Source: Synechococcus sp. GFB01
GTDB lineage: Bacteria > Cyanobacteriota > Cyanobacteriia > PCC-6307 > Cyanobiaceae
Direction: 5' to 3'
Assembly: GCF_001039265.1 (NCBI RefSeq)
Contig: NZ_LFEK01000019.1
Span: forward strand, 26,989-33,952
DNA: 6,964 bases
Each line of letters starts with the position of its first letter. Positions within the stretch are counted from its first letter, which is position 1. The position numbers and the translations under genes were made by a program. A model generated the notes under the pieces. That model saw nothing but the letters and a program-made list of their open reading frames with translations. It made no database searches and had not been told where the DNA came from. Positions 1-6,356 of this stretch are shown piece after piece.

Positions 1-1
1 C

Positions 2-343
2 TCCCTGCTTCGATCCGCTCAGTTCTTTATTTCAACGCCACGAAGGGAGCCGTTTTCCAATGCGCTGCTCGAGGCTCTTGCAGCTGGATTACCTGTCGTG
101 GCTACAGCTGTTGACGGCAACAAAGAAATTGTTCAACACAACATCAACGGTCTGCTTTGTGCACCCAACTCTGCATCTGATATTGCAGAAGCCATCAATC
201 TGCTGTCCTCCCAAGTTTCATTGCGTCAGTCGCTCGCCGCAGGGGCAACAAGGCTGGCTGCAAACTATAACTGGGACCGCGTTGTAAGCCAGTATCTCGA
301 TATCTATCGCAGGGCTATTGAATCAAGGGCCTCAATCGCCTAG
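2..343 (+). CDS. GT4 glycosyltransferase, C-terminal part (5' end outside window)
   Basis: The reading frame is open from base 2 to a TAG at 341-343 and gives 113 residues, so only the C-terminal Rossmann half of the enzyme is present. The key motif is at visible residues 16-24, EPFSNALLE, which is the E-x7-E signature of GT-B retaining glycosyltransferases of family GT4; the second Glu normally contacts the donor nucleotide-sugar. It is followed by the usual AAGLPVVAT strand (27-35), a DGNKEIV loop and NGLLC (49-53), and the typical C-terminal helices ending in a Tyr-rich YLDIYRRAI. In such enzymes the protein is cytoplasmic or membrane-peripheral and transfers a sugar from a nucleotide donor to a growing glycan. 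The donor and acceptor cannot be told from this part. The ATG at 60 and the GTG at 98 are not the start, because the conserved domain runs upstream of both. The gene ends inside the 3' end of the convergent gene at 332. Confidence 0.93.
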   Translation, partial: SLLRSAQFFISTPRREPFSNALLEALAAGLPVVATAVDGNKEIVQHNINGLLCAPNSASDIAEAINLLSSQVSLRQSLAAGATRLAANYNWDRVVSQYLDIYRRAIESRASIA

Positions 344-1414
344 GACACCCGCTAGGTGTTTTTCGCAGGCAAACAGGATTTTTTCATGCACCTGCGCTGT
401 TCTCATCCTTCCACCCCGAATTCCATGATAGGCGCGATCTGGCCTTAGCCTTAATAGTTCACCAACTCCTACTTTCTGGAAACGATGTGGAATTTTTTTC
501 TGGAAGAAGTGTCTGAGAGCGGTTTTCAAGGTGCCGAGCCCAACCTCTGCGTTGCCAATTGAGTTGAGAAAGCTCCAGCAGCAGTGCATGACGGCAATTG
601 AACTCATCTCTGGAGAGCCGGCATACAAATGCTGCCAGCGAGCATTGAATTTATCGGGTAACCTCTGCCAGTCCCAGCCATCTCTTCTCAGCATAGCGAT
701 GGCAATCGCCAGTCCCGCCTGATCGCTTTGATGGATCCACCGGCGTGTTCCTTTCGACTCATCAAAAAGTGATGCGATCTTCAGAATCGACTTTTCCCAA
801 TGGGTACGAAGGTCTGCTGCCCAGGGAGCGAAAACGACACCGCCATTGTAATAGGGAAGCATTAATCGAGTCTGGTTGTCTTCCGATTCAAAACCCATCA
901 TGCGTCTTGGAAAGCGTGGCAGGCCCAGCTCATGTACCAAGGGCTTGATTGGAGTTGGCAGAGGCAGCTCCAGGGTTGAATAGATCACTCGCCAATCCCG
1001 AATCGTCACATTTGGAGCATCATCGGGTGATGTAGCCAGACTGCCAGCCAGGGCCGAGGCGGAAGAGATATCCGACAGGATCGCTATGTCGACGTCGAGT
1101 AAGAGGTAGTTCTCTGTTTCATTGCTGATTTCCAGGCCGCGCAACTTATTGCCAACATGATGGCCTTGACGAAGTTGTAATGGATCATGCACGGTGATGC
1201 GTGCTCCGCATTGGCCTGCAAGCAGACGAACACTCGGTGGCGGCTCACCGATACAGGCGAGATGCAGTGGATAGTGGCGAGCCTCACCGGCATACTCCAT
1301 CCAGCTTGCCAGAAAAACCAGCGTTCGCGCCTCAAAGACAGCTCGCCCACTGCCCGAAAAATCAGGAACAGTGATAACGTCAAAAGCTTGAGCCTGAGAC
1401 GTGAAAGAAATCAT
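332..1414 (-). CDS. Putative GT-A-fold (GT8-like) glycosyltransferase
   Basis: Predicted 360 aa from the ATG at 1414. The features visible are those of a metal-dependent GT-A glycosyltransferase: a first strand FDVITVPDF near residues 11-19, NKLRGL at 89-94, the LLLDVDIAIL segment with the DxD motif (Asp107, Asp109) that binds Mn2+ and the nucleotide-sugar, PYYNGGVVF at 187-195, DQAGL at 231-235, and a late His in MHCCW (276-280), which matches the late metal-binding His of GT8 enzymes. The order of motifs resembles GT8 and related families, but I do not recognise a specific enzyme. Start choice: the frame also has an ATG at 1489 (385 aa). I prefer 1414 because the domain begins just after it and because the 1414-1489 stretch overlaps a different coding-like frame (1462-1581). 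Neither start has a clear ribosome-binding site. The stop overlaps the GT4 gene by 12 bp, tail to tail. The likely role is adding a sugar in the cluster's glycan. Confidence 0.8.
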   Translation of the reverse strand: MISFTSQAQAFDVITVPDFSGSGRAVFEARTLVFLASWMEYAGEARHYPLHLACIGEPPPSVRLLAGQCGARITVHDPLQLRQGHHVGNKLRGLEISNETENYLLLDVDIAILSDISSASALAGSLATSPDDAPNVTIRDWRVIYSTLELPLPTPIKPLVHELGLPRFPRRMMGFESEDNQTRLMLPYYNGGVVFAPWAADLRTHWEKSILKIASLFDESKGTRRWIHQSDQAGLAIAIAMLRRDGWDWQRLPDKFNARWQHLYAGSPEMSSIAVMHCCWSFLNSIGNAEVGLGTLKTALRHFFQKKIPHRFQKVGVGELLRLRPDRAYHGIRGGRMRTAQVHEKILFACEKHLAGVLGD

Positions 1415-1461
1415 GTGTGGTTTGAACGTGAATGAATCATACTCGCCTTGCAAAAGGGGAA

Positions 1462-1581
1462 TCAGCTCCTCTCCACAATCACGACCCATTTCTGCGCAGG
1501 GATACCTTCGGGTGATGACTCCAGACGCTGCTGGATGGCTCCTCCGTAGTATTCAGCTTCTTGGAATCGTGCGATGAAAAA
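1462..1581 (-). pseudogene. Possible C-terminal remnant of an unidentified gene
   Basis: On the minus strand the frame 1581 to 1462 is open for 39 codons between a stop (1582-1584) and TGA (1462-1464). It has no ATG, yet it reads like a real soluble helical protein tail: EAEYYGGAIQQRLESSPEG followed by IPAQKWVVIVERS. The other two minus-strand frames here are Ser/Arg-rich and broken. A second minus-strand frame just upstream (about 1590-1624) reads RSYHIDDHDLIF before a stop at 1553-1555, so one indel near 1570 would join the two. I do not recognise the family. If real, it is the end of a leftward gene whose body was replaced by the inverted sulfotransferase at 1633. The evidence is only the character of the translation, so this is a low-confidence call. 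Confidence 0.25.
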
Positions 1582-1632
1582 TCAAATCGTGATCATCAAT
1601 GTGGTAGGATCTGATCAACGCAGGCTGGGCTA

Positions 1633-2250
1633 ATGATTTACATCGTGCTGGGCATGCACAAGTCGGGTACAACACTGATCTCTCAGATTCTTCATCATTC
1701 AGGCATCTCGATGGTTGATGACGTGGATGAGACTACGTCCTATGACAAGGGTAATCAGTGGGAGCGGGAATCGACCAAGGCAATGAATCATCAGCTTCTT
1801 GGCTCGAACGGATTGTTCAGCCTGCTCGCCAAACCGCCGGCTGTTAGAACTGCTGACCCAGTCATCCGCCATCAGATGTCTGAATTGATCAGTCGTTATA
1901 ACTCCTCGGGCCAAGACTGGGGATTTAAGGATCCTCGCAGTTCGTTAGTTTATGACGAGTGGTCAACTGTTCTGCCTGAGCACAGGATTATCGCCGTATA
2001 TCGACGGCCTGAGGAGGTATGGAATCATTATTGGAACAGCAGTACCCGATTGAGACGTCGTCTCACGGTTTTTCGGCATTTTGTCGCCTGCTGGTGTGAA
2101 TACAACCTACAAGTTATACAATCAATTCAAAAGGCCAAGGCGCCATGGATTGTTCTGTCCTATTCGCGGCTCATGCATTCAGATAACGAGTTTCGCCGGC
2201 TTGAGGCTTTTGTTGGGCGCCTTTGTGTGACGAGCGCAGACCCGAGATGA
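1633..2250 (+). CDS. Sulfotransferase-like P-loop protein, frameshifted near its C-terminus
   Basis: 205 aa as it reads, starting at ATG 1633. The N-terminus is a PAPS-binding 5'-phosphosulfate loop, GMHKSGTTLISQIL (residues 7-20). WGFKDPR follows at 96-102, then AVYRRPEEVWNHYW at 121-134, which corresponds to the 3'-phosphate-binding motif of sulfotransferases. Such enzymes move a sulfo group from PAPS to a hydroxyl or amino group on a glycan. The start is well placed because the loop lies directly after it, although the ribosome-binding site is weak. The ATG overlaps the TAA of a 19-codon reading (1574-1633) as TAATG. Up to ...EAFVGR (residue 196) the frame looks genuine. After it the last nine residues and TGA look random, whereas a -1 shift at base 2220 gives VGRPLCDERRPEMKRS and continues to 2456, for a restored length of 274 aa. 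The gene faces opposite to its neighbours and may be inactive, or a base may be missing from the assembly. Confidence 0.82.
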   Translation: MIYIVLGMHKSGTTLISQILHHSGISMVDDVDETTSYDKGNQWERESTKAMNHQLLGSNGLFSLLAKPPAVRTADPVIRHQMSELISRYNSSGQDWGFKDPRSSLVYDEWSTVLPEHRIIAVYRRPEEVWNHYWNSSTRLRRRLTVFRHFVACWCEYNLQVIQSIQKAKAPWIVLSYSRLMHSDNEFRRLEAFVGRLCVTSADPR

Positions 2251-2456
2251 AGCGCAGCAGTCCATCGCCAAGAGGAATTTATCAGCTCGCGACCATGGTC
2301 CAAAGCATGAAATCCAGACATGATCCAATGTCTGTTCTCGCAGCGTTGGAAGAACTCGAGTCTGCGACGGTTTCGTTGGAAACTCCCATTGGTCATCAGT
2401 CAGCCAGTGAATCGCCAATGCCAGGGCCGCTTGCCAATAACAATCCGTTGTTCTGA
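2220..2456 (+). pseudogene. Out-of-frame C-terminal segment of the sulfotransferase at 1633
   Basis: From 2220 this frame reads PLCDERRPEMKRSSPSP, then GIYQLATMVQSM and HDPMSVLAALEELE, and ends with TGA at 2454-2456. Joined after Gly195-Arg196 of the upstream frame it gives VGRPL followed by a charged helix, which resembles the end of related sulfotransferase-like proteins as I know them. The simplest cause is loss of one C in the run at 2220-2221 (gcgcct from gcgccct). No slippery heptamer is in the zero frame here, so programmed frameshifting is unlikely. The last 57 bp overlap the convergent gene ending at 2400, so the final residues may be only read-through into antisense sequence. Confidence 0.6.
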
Positions 2457-3176
2457 AACACGGAAGCCATTAGGCAATCCTTGATGCCGCAACAAACTCT
2501 CTGCACAGTTGGCTGTAATCATGCCCCTGTGTGTGCTTTCACCTAGCACCATAGCATTACGTTTGATCATCAATCGGCGACTACCCGCAGGAAGGTCAAT
2601 CTGCCTGTGAAGGGTATCCATCACCTTGGCTGACTCAATCACAGGCGGGAATCTTTCAAACAGATGGCGAAGAACCCTCACCCTCAGAAACTGATGCAGC
2701 CATATTCTTTTATAGTTGTGGATCTCTCTGAAGGCAGCATCTCGGATCCAGTACTCGCACGACTCATCCCCGGCGCGCATTGTCTTGTCACGAGACTGGC
2801 GCTTCGTGAGGCACAGCCCTGATATGTCTGATGGTGCCTCACAGAGGCTGGCGACGACATTCTGTGCGATTCTCCTATTCACCCAGATCGGGTACTTATC
2901 ATCTGGACACCAATAAACCCACTCATCATCATGGAAGTTCTTCAGCATATCCAAGACTGCCGCTCTGAATCTTCCTCTCTCATTGCCTTCGCTGGTTTCA
3001 CGAAGGACAACCCTGCTTCCTAGGCGAGCCGCGATATCTCGAGTGTCTTGCCCATCTGGAAGATGAAATCTGAATGGACTGTCGGGCCAGACTCTCTGGT
3101 AACAAGTAATCATATGCTCTGCCAGTGGTGCGTAGCGCTGACATGTCAGCACGATGGCAGGGATGGATGTATTCAT
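2400..3176 (-). CDS. Putative GT-A-type glycosyltransferase, unclassified
   Basis: 258 aa from ATG 3176 to TGA at 2400. The N-terminus, AIVLTCQRYAPLAEHMI (residues 7-23), has the strand-loop-helix look of nucleotide-sugar-binding GT-A folds. At 87-94 VYWCPDDK offers a candidate metal-binding acidic motif (Asp92-Asp93). YWIRDAAFREIHNYKRIWLH lies at 142-161. A later conserved-looking block, LGESTHRGMITANCAESLL (211-229), suggests an acceptor or closing-loop region. There is no signal peptide or membrane segment, so it is probably cytoplasmic. I do not recognise a named family, and the glycosyltransferase call rests on the N-terminal pattern, the DD motif and the neighbours. It is the last gene of the leftward operon, with only two bases (3177-3178) between the stop of the preceding sulfotransferase and this start. 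No Shine-Dalgarno sequence is visible, so translation is probably coupled to the gene before it. Confidence 0.72.
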   Translation of the reverse strand: MNTSIPAIVLTCQRYAPLAEHMITCYQRVWPDSPFRFHLPDGQDTRDIAARLGSRVVLRETSEGNERGRFRAAVLDMLKNFHDDEWVYWCPDDKYPIWVNRRIAQNVVASLCEAPSDISGLCLTKRQSRDKTMRAGDESCEYWIRDAAFREIHNYKRIWLHQFLRVRVLRHLFERFPPVIESAKVMDTLHRQIDLPAGSRRLMIKRNAMVLGESTHRGMITANCAESLLRHQGLPNGFRVSEQRIVIGKRPWHWRFTG

Positions 3177-3178
3177 TT

Positions 3179-3937
3179 CTATCTGCGATAGGTCATTCTT
3201 AACGCTCGCTGGCTAATGGTTAGTTGGGGGCGATCTGCTTCATAGCCCCAGCGCATCATCCAATCACTGCATTCATCCTCTATGGCTCTGATTTGGGCTG
3301 GCAGTAATATCTTTCTGTACTCCCCAATTCCAGCGGTTGCAATGTGGTTGTGATGTAGCAATGAATGCGGGTCGAACTTGCTCATGTTTCTGCCTGTCTG
3401 CATTTGTATGGCCACTTGGCCTGCCCTTAGCTTCTGATTGTCGAGACTATATTCCTGTGCGAGTGACCCAATCTCATTTTCGCTGAGCGAGATGTCAAGA
3501 TGGTCTGCTATACTCTTGATCACGCCATGCAAATCTGTCACTAGATCTTCGTAGCGACAGACCAATGCTCCAGGTTGTCGGGCCCATTCATCAAAGCGAC
3601 CTGTCCAATACCTGAGCCGATCATTCCGCCATATCTTGCGAAATGACCAGTCGTTTTTCTTCATTGCCGAAACCACAACATCTCTGATGTCTCGATGGGC
3701 AGTGATTACTTTGGCCCCATTATGTTCAATTTCTTTCAGCATCTCGGAAGTCAACTTATGGGCTTTGAATGCCAGCATCTGGCTGCTGGATGAATGCAAA
3801 GAGCGTATTTCCGAGAAGGCTTCGGGGGAATGCCAGGTAATTCTGTCGCCAAGCCCCCTGTCTTCAATGAGTTGGCTAACAATCTGATACTGGAGCGTTG
3901 ATCCTGATCGAAACATGCCGCCGCAGAAAACAAACAT
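3179..3937 (-). CDS. Sulfotransferase domain protein
   Basis: 252 aa from ATG 3937. The protein opens with CGGMFRSGSTLQYQIVSQLI (residues 6-25), the 5'-phosphosulfate-binding loop. The 3'-phosphate-binding motif AHRDIRDVVVSAM follows at 80-92 (Arg82, with Ser90 in the usual place), then CRYEDLVTD at 127-135. Near the end, KFDPHSLLHHNHIA and GIGEYRKIL match the loop that closes over PAPS in this superfamily. It should transfer sulfate from PAPS to a glycan in the cytoplasm. Start choice: a GTG at 3970 would add 11 residues, but ATG 3937 has a good GAAGGA site (3943-3948) five bases upstream, puts the loop at the N-terminus, and avoids overlap with the small gene ending at 3954. It is fourth in the leftward operon. 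Its P-loop sequence differs clearly from the other two sulfotransferases in the window, so it is not a recent duplicate. Confidence 0.92.
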   Translation of the reverse strand: MFVFCGGMFRSGSTLQYQIVSQLIEDRGLGDRITWHSPEAFSEIRSLHSSSSQMLAFKAHKLTSEMLKEIEHNGAKVITAHRDIRDVVVSAMKKNDWSFRKIWRNDRLRYWTGRFDEWARQPGALVCRYEDLVTDLHGVIKSIADHLDISLSENEIGSLAQEYSLDNQKLRAGQVAIQMQTGRNMSKFDPHSLLHHNHIATAGIGEYRKILLPAQIRAIEDECSDWMMRWGYEADRPQLTISQRALRMTYRR

Positions 3938-3942
3938 AGTCT

Positions 3943-3948
3943 TCCTTC
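3943..3948 (-). promoter_or_regulatory. Ribosome-binding site deciding the start at 3937
   Basis: The minus strand reads GAAGGA here, five bases before ATG 3937. It is one of the best Shine-Dalgarno matches in the window and argues for the ATG at 3937 over the upstream GTG at 3970. Confidence 0.75.
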
Positions 3949-3953
3949 TCGGG

Positions 3954-4112
3954 CTATTGGGCTGCGGCACAATATTCTAGCCTATGCCCTTGCAAGAATG
4001 ATTCTTTTCCTGCGAACCGACGCTCATAGTGGGTGTCCGGATGTCTGTCAAGTCTCTCAATTGATGTCCTAAAACGATACTCTACGAATGCAATAGCTTG
4101 TCCTGTATTCAT
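3954..4112 (-). CDS. Small hypothetical protein, 52 aa
   Basis: I do not recognise this protein. ATG 4112 opens a 52-codon frame ending at TAG 3954-3956. It begins MNTGQAIAFVEYRFRTSIER and ends LEYCAAAQ; the middle contains RHPDTHYERRFAGKES. It has about eight basic and seven acidic residues, one Cys, no membrane segment and no signal peptide. Three things support it as a gene: an AGGA ribosome-binding site (4118-4121) lies five bases before the ATG and overlaps the stop codon of the preceding sulfotransferase; it starts only seven bases after that gene ends; and it ends 16 bases before the start of the next one. Without it the operon would have an unexplained 182-base gap. It is in a different frame from both neighbours, so it is not a simple extension of either. 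It could be a small operon protein or a truncated remnant of a larger glycan enzyme. Confidence 0.5.
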   Translation of the reverse strand: MNTGQAIAFVEYRFRTSIERLDRHPDTHYERRFAGKESFLQGHRLEYCAAAQ

Positions 4113-4117
4113 CCACT

Positions 4118-4121
4118 TCCT
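4118..4121 (-). promoter_or_regulatory. Ribosome-binding site of the small gene at 3954-4112
   Basis: The minus strand reads AGGA five bases before ATG 4112. It overlaps the TAG stop codon (4120-4122) of the upstream sulfotransferase, an arrangement typical of translational coupling. Confidence 0.5.
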
Positions 4122-5157
4122 ATTTCTTGTCGGGCCAGTCTGCGGAGCGCCAGCCTATGAGCTCTTCAAGCTGCCTTTCATAGGGCTCAAAATCAGACTC
4201 GAGTTGATCACGAATATGCTTTGGGACCACTGTCTTTATGCGACTCTGGTTGACCACAGGATAATCATCTGGCTGCCATCTCGTCACACCTAGGAAGTCG
4301 CAAACTTCAGCCAGGGTCAGCGTGGGCTGCTTAAACAGCCTGCTTGACCTGATGAGTAGGATCTGATTCCTAGGGAAATACCGGAAGAATCGCTTGATCA
4401 GAATGGCATATCTGCCTCTTGCCTTGTAGGAAAAGTATTGATGCACAGCACTGCAATAGTGCGGATCGTTCAACATCTTTTCTTCTTCGCCGGCAAGGCG
4501 TTCTTCTTCTGCCTCAAGGGCGTCGCGAAGCGATAGGCACTCCCGTTGGTCTTTAAGATTCTTCTGATAGTGAGAGATTGCTCTATCGATTGGATCTCGG
4601 AGCAGAAAGACTAGCCGCGCGTCTGGTATTGTGTTATGTATTCTTTGGGGAACTCGCGGCTCATACATGTAGTAAGGACTTGATTCAAACAGGAGTTGAT
4701 GCCTGTTATTGGAGACTGCCTTGCCCATTCTGAATTGTCGCTTATACCATGCATGTCCACGATCGAAGTGGAGATCAAAGTAGTGAACTTCTTTTCGGCG
4801 TGATGCCGAGAGCTGGGGATGCTTGGCAAGATAGCTAAATAGCGCGGTTGTTCCGCAGCGCATGCCTCCACCAATGATCAGCTGTGGAAAAGGACGCTGT
4901 CGTCCTGTGATTGAATCTGTTGCTTCAAGCCATGCATCCCAGGTCTTCCGCCTGATTCGTGTTGCTATTCCCGGCTGTCGACGCAGCACAGCGCTACAAG
5001 CATCAGTGCCGCATCGATAGTCAACCTTCTCGATCTGCATTCCTGATGTACTGATCACGGGACTGTTGTAAGTGAATCTCGCTCCATGTCTAATCCTTTT
5101 ATCGTGTGACCGATCCATTCTGTTGATGGAGTGTGGACTGGGCCAGAAAAACCCCAT
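4120..5157 (-). CDS. Sulfotransferase, heparan-sulfate-type (PF00685-like)
   Basis: 345 aa from ATG 5157. The catalytic domain begins at about residue 92: LIIGGGMRCGTTALFSYLAK (93-112) is the 5'-phosphosulfate loop, KEVHYFD (122-128) and LFESSPYY (156-163) are the blocks usual in heparan-type sulfotransferases, and LVFLLRDPIDRAISHYQ (182-198) is the 3'-phosphate-binding motif with Arg187 and Ser195. ARGRYAILIKRFFRYF (246-261) and the following ILLIRSSRLF complete the fold. The likely role is PAPS-dependent sulfation of a surface polysaccharide. An acidic stretch, EAEEERLAGEEEKM (215-228), probably forms a surface helix. Start: 5157 overlaps the upstream ligase gene by 59 bp and has no clear ribosome-binding site. 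ATGs at 5118 (20-bp overlap) and 5040 (no overlap) are possible and would remove only sequence outside the recognisable domain. Second gene of the leftward operon. Confidence 0.92.
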   Translation of the reverse strand: MGFFWPSPHSINRMDRSHDKRIRHGARFTYNSPVISTSGMQIEKVDYRCGTDACSAVLRRQPGIATRIRRKTWDAWLEATDSITGRQRPFPQLIIGGGMRCGTTALFSYLAKHPQLSASRRKEVHYFDLHFDRGHAWYKRQFRMGKAVSNNRHQLLFESSPYYMYEPRVPQRIHNTIPDARLVFLLRDPIDRAISHYQKNLKDQRECLSLRDALEAEEERLAGEEEKMLNDPHYCSAVHQYFSYKARGRYAILIKRFFRYFPRNQILLIRSSRLFKQPTLTLAEVCDFLGVTRWQPDDYPVVNQSRIKTVVPKHIRDQLESDFEPYERQLEELIGWRSADWPDKK

Positions 5158-6337
5158 AGAGACAACTCAGGGAGCCAGTGACCTCAAAACTGGCGATACT
5201 TCTCCCAAACATGAAAGCTATCAATAGCGACACAAGGGCTGCCAAGCTAGCGATGCTGATTGGATTGTGTCGATCGATGCTCATTCCCTTGGCAAGCCTG
5301 ATCTGCGACAGGATATAGGCAAGTGTCAAGCCAAGCCCAATGAAGCCAGTGGAGAAGAAGAGATCGACACCAATATTGTGTGGATGGTTGTACACTCTGG
5401 ATATATCTTGATATGAGTAAACTCCGAAGACCTCCCTGAATGTGTTAAAGCCAAAACCTGAAAAGGGGTGAGAGCTGATTGTTCGTTCTATTGCCGTGTG
5501 CCACATGCTTAATCTAATGTCGAGGCTCTTGATGCTTGTCAAAATATCCTTTCGGTCAAATGCGACGATGAAGGCGGCGAAAAGCCCTCCCGTGCCTACG
5601 TAAGCTGCAATCTGTATTACTCTTGATGCCCCGAATCTGCAAGTCAACCAGAAGGCTGCAAAGCAGATGGCTGCGAGCCATCCGGTTCTGTGATTGGAGA
5701 ATAGTAGAAGCACGGCAACGGCAACAAGATTGACGATGAGAAGCATTCTCGTCGCCTTGTCTTGACTATCCTTGTGCCTGGCTATCAACTGTGATGCCAA
5801 GGCTATCCCTAGGATCAACCCAGCGAACAGTAGGCTATAGCCGGTTCCGTTGGGATTGTCGCGAACACCAAAGTAAAGACGCCCTTCGTAATAGGCGGGA
5901 GACATGAAGTAAACGGCGAGCAGGATTGACGTTGGAATCAGCGTTTGCAGGCGTATGCCATCACGCCAGAGGTGCCTGCCGATCGTTACGCCTGGTATCA
6001 ACATTAGAAAGCCGCTGGCAAAGCTCAGTGCTCCTTTCACCGCGGTTCCGGGGCTGCCACTCAACGCCGAGAGCGCGATCATCGCAACTAGATAAATTCC
6101 CGTATAAACTGGGATCCTCCTGTCAATCTGGCGATAATCTTGATTGGCTAGTGCGATCAGGAAGATCGTCAAAATCAGAATTGGACGTATCTTGACGTGC
6201 CATATGCCGATTGGTGCAATCAGCAGCATGGTTGTTTCAAGATGCCAGAGCCAGGTAGTGCCTTGCTGATCGGCTCGGCCATCCTTCACCGCCAGCTTCG
6301 ATCTGGTTTCATTCTGGGAGTCATGCTGGTCTGTCAT
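5099..6337 (-). CDS. O-antigen ligase / Wzy-type polymerase family membrane protein
   Basis: 412 aa with about 10-12 hydrophobic segments (roughly 33-47, 52-65, 77-92, 104-120, 131-145, 164-183, 197-213, 218-233, 239-260, 326-345, 358-377 and 382-400), so it is an inner-membrane protein. The Wzy_C/WaaL domain covers about 205-345. It shows the conserved Arg in NHRTGWLA (215-222), a large periplasmic loop with HPFSGFGFNTF (290-300), and YNHPHN (316-321), the His/Asn motif implicated in WaaL and Wzy catalysis. Such proteins either polymerise lipid-linked repeat units or ligate the glycan to its carrier on the periplasmic side, and sequence alone does not separate the two. It is the first gene of the leftward operon. 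ATG 6337 is preceded by GGGAGG at 6351-6356, 13 bases upstream, which is a strong motif at a long spacing. The 3' end overlaps the following sulfotransferase if that gene starts at 5157. Confidence 0.93.
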   Translation of the reverse strand: MTDQHDSQNETRSKLAVKDGRADQQGTTWLWHLETTMLLIAPIGIWHVKIRPILILTIFLIALANQDYRQIDRRIPVYTGIYLVAMIALSALSGSPGTAVKGALSFASGFLMLIPGVTIGRHLWRDGIRLQTLIPTSILLAVYFMSPAYYEGRLYFGVRDNPNGTGYSLLFAGLILGIALASQLIARHKDSQDKATRMLLIVNLVAVAVLLLFSNHRTGWLAAICFAAFWLTCRFGASRVIQIAAYVGTGGLFAAFIVAFDRKDILTSIKSLDIRLSMWHTAIERTISSHPFSGFGFNTFREVFGVYSYQDISRVYNHPHNIGVDLFFSTGFIGLGLTLAYILSQIRLAKGMSIDRHNPISIASLAALVSLLIAFMFGRSIASFEVTGSLSCLYGVFLAQSTLHQQNGSVTR

Positions 6338-6350
6338 CGATTTGGGGTAT

Positions 6351-6356
6351 CCTCCC
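6351..6356 (-). promoter_or_regulatory. Possible ribosome-binding site upstream of the ligase gene
   Basis: The minus strand reads GGGAGG, a near-perfect Shine-Dalgarno core, but 13 bases before ATG 6337, which is longer than usual. No in-frame ATG, GTG or TTG lies between the motif and 6337, so it does not point to a different start. Confidence 0.35.

Noticed and set aside
1605..1610. TAGGAT as a -10 element for the gene at 1633
   Set aside because: No -35-like sequence lies at the right distance, and such hexamers are common by chance.
3636..3887. An 83-codon plus-strand frame inside the sulfotransferase at 3179-3937
   Set aside because: It falls entirely opposite the PAPS-binding core of a convincing gene and has a Ser-rich, motif-free translation.
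4033..4293. An 86-codon plus-strand frame opposite the end of the third sulfotransferase and the small gene
   Set aside because: It is antisense to a gene with clear motifs and to the better-placed 52-codon frame, and it has no ribosome-binding site of note.
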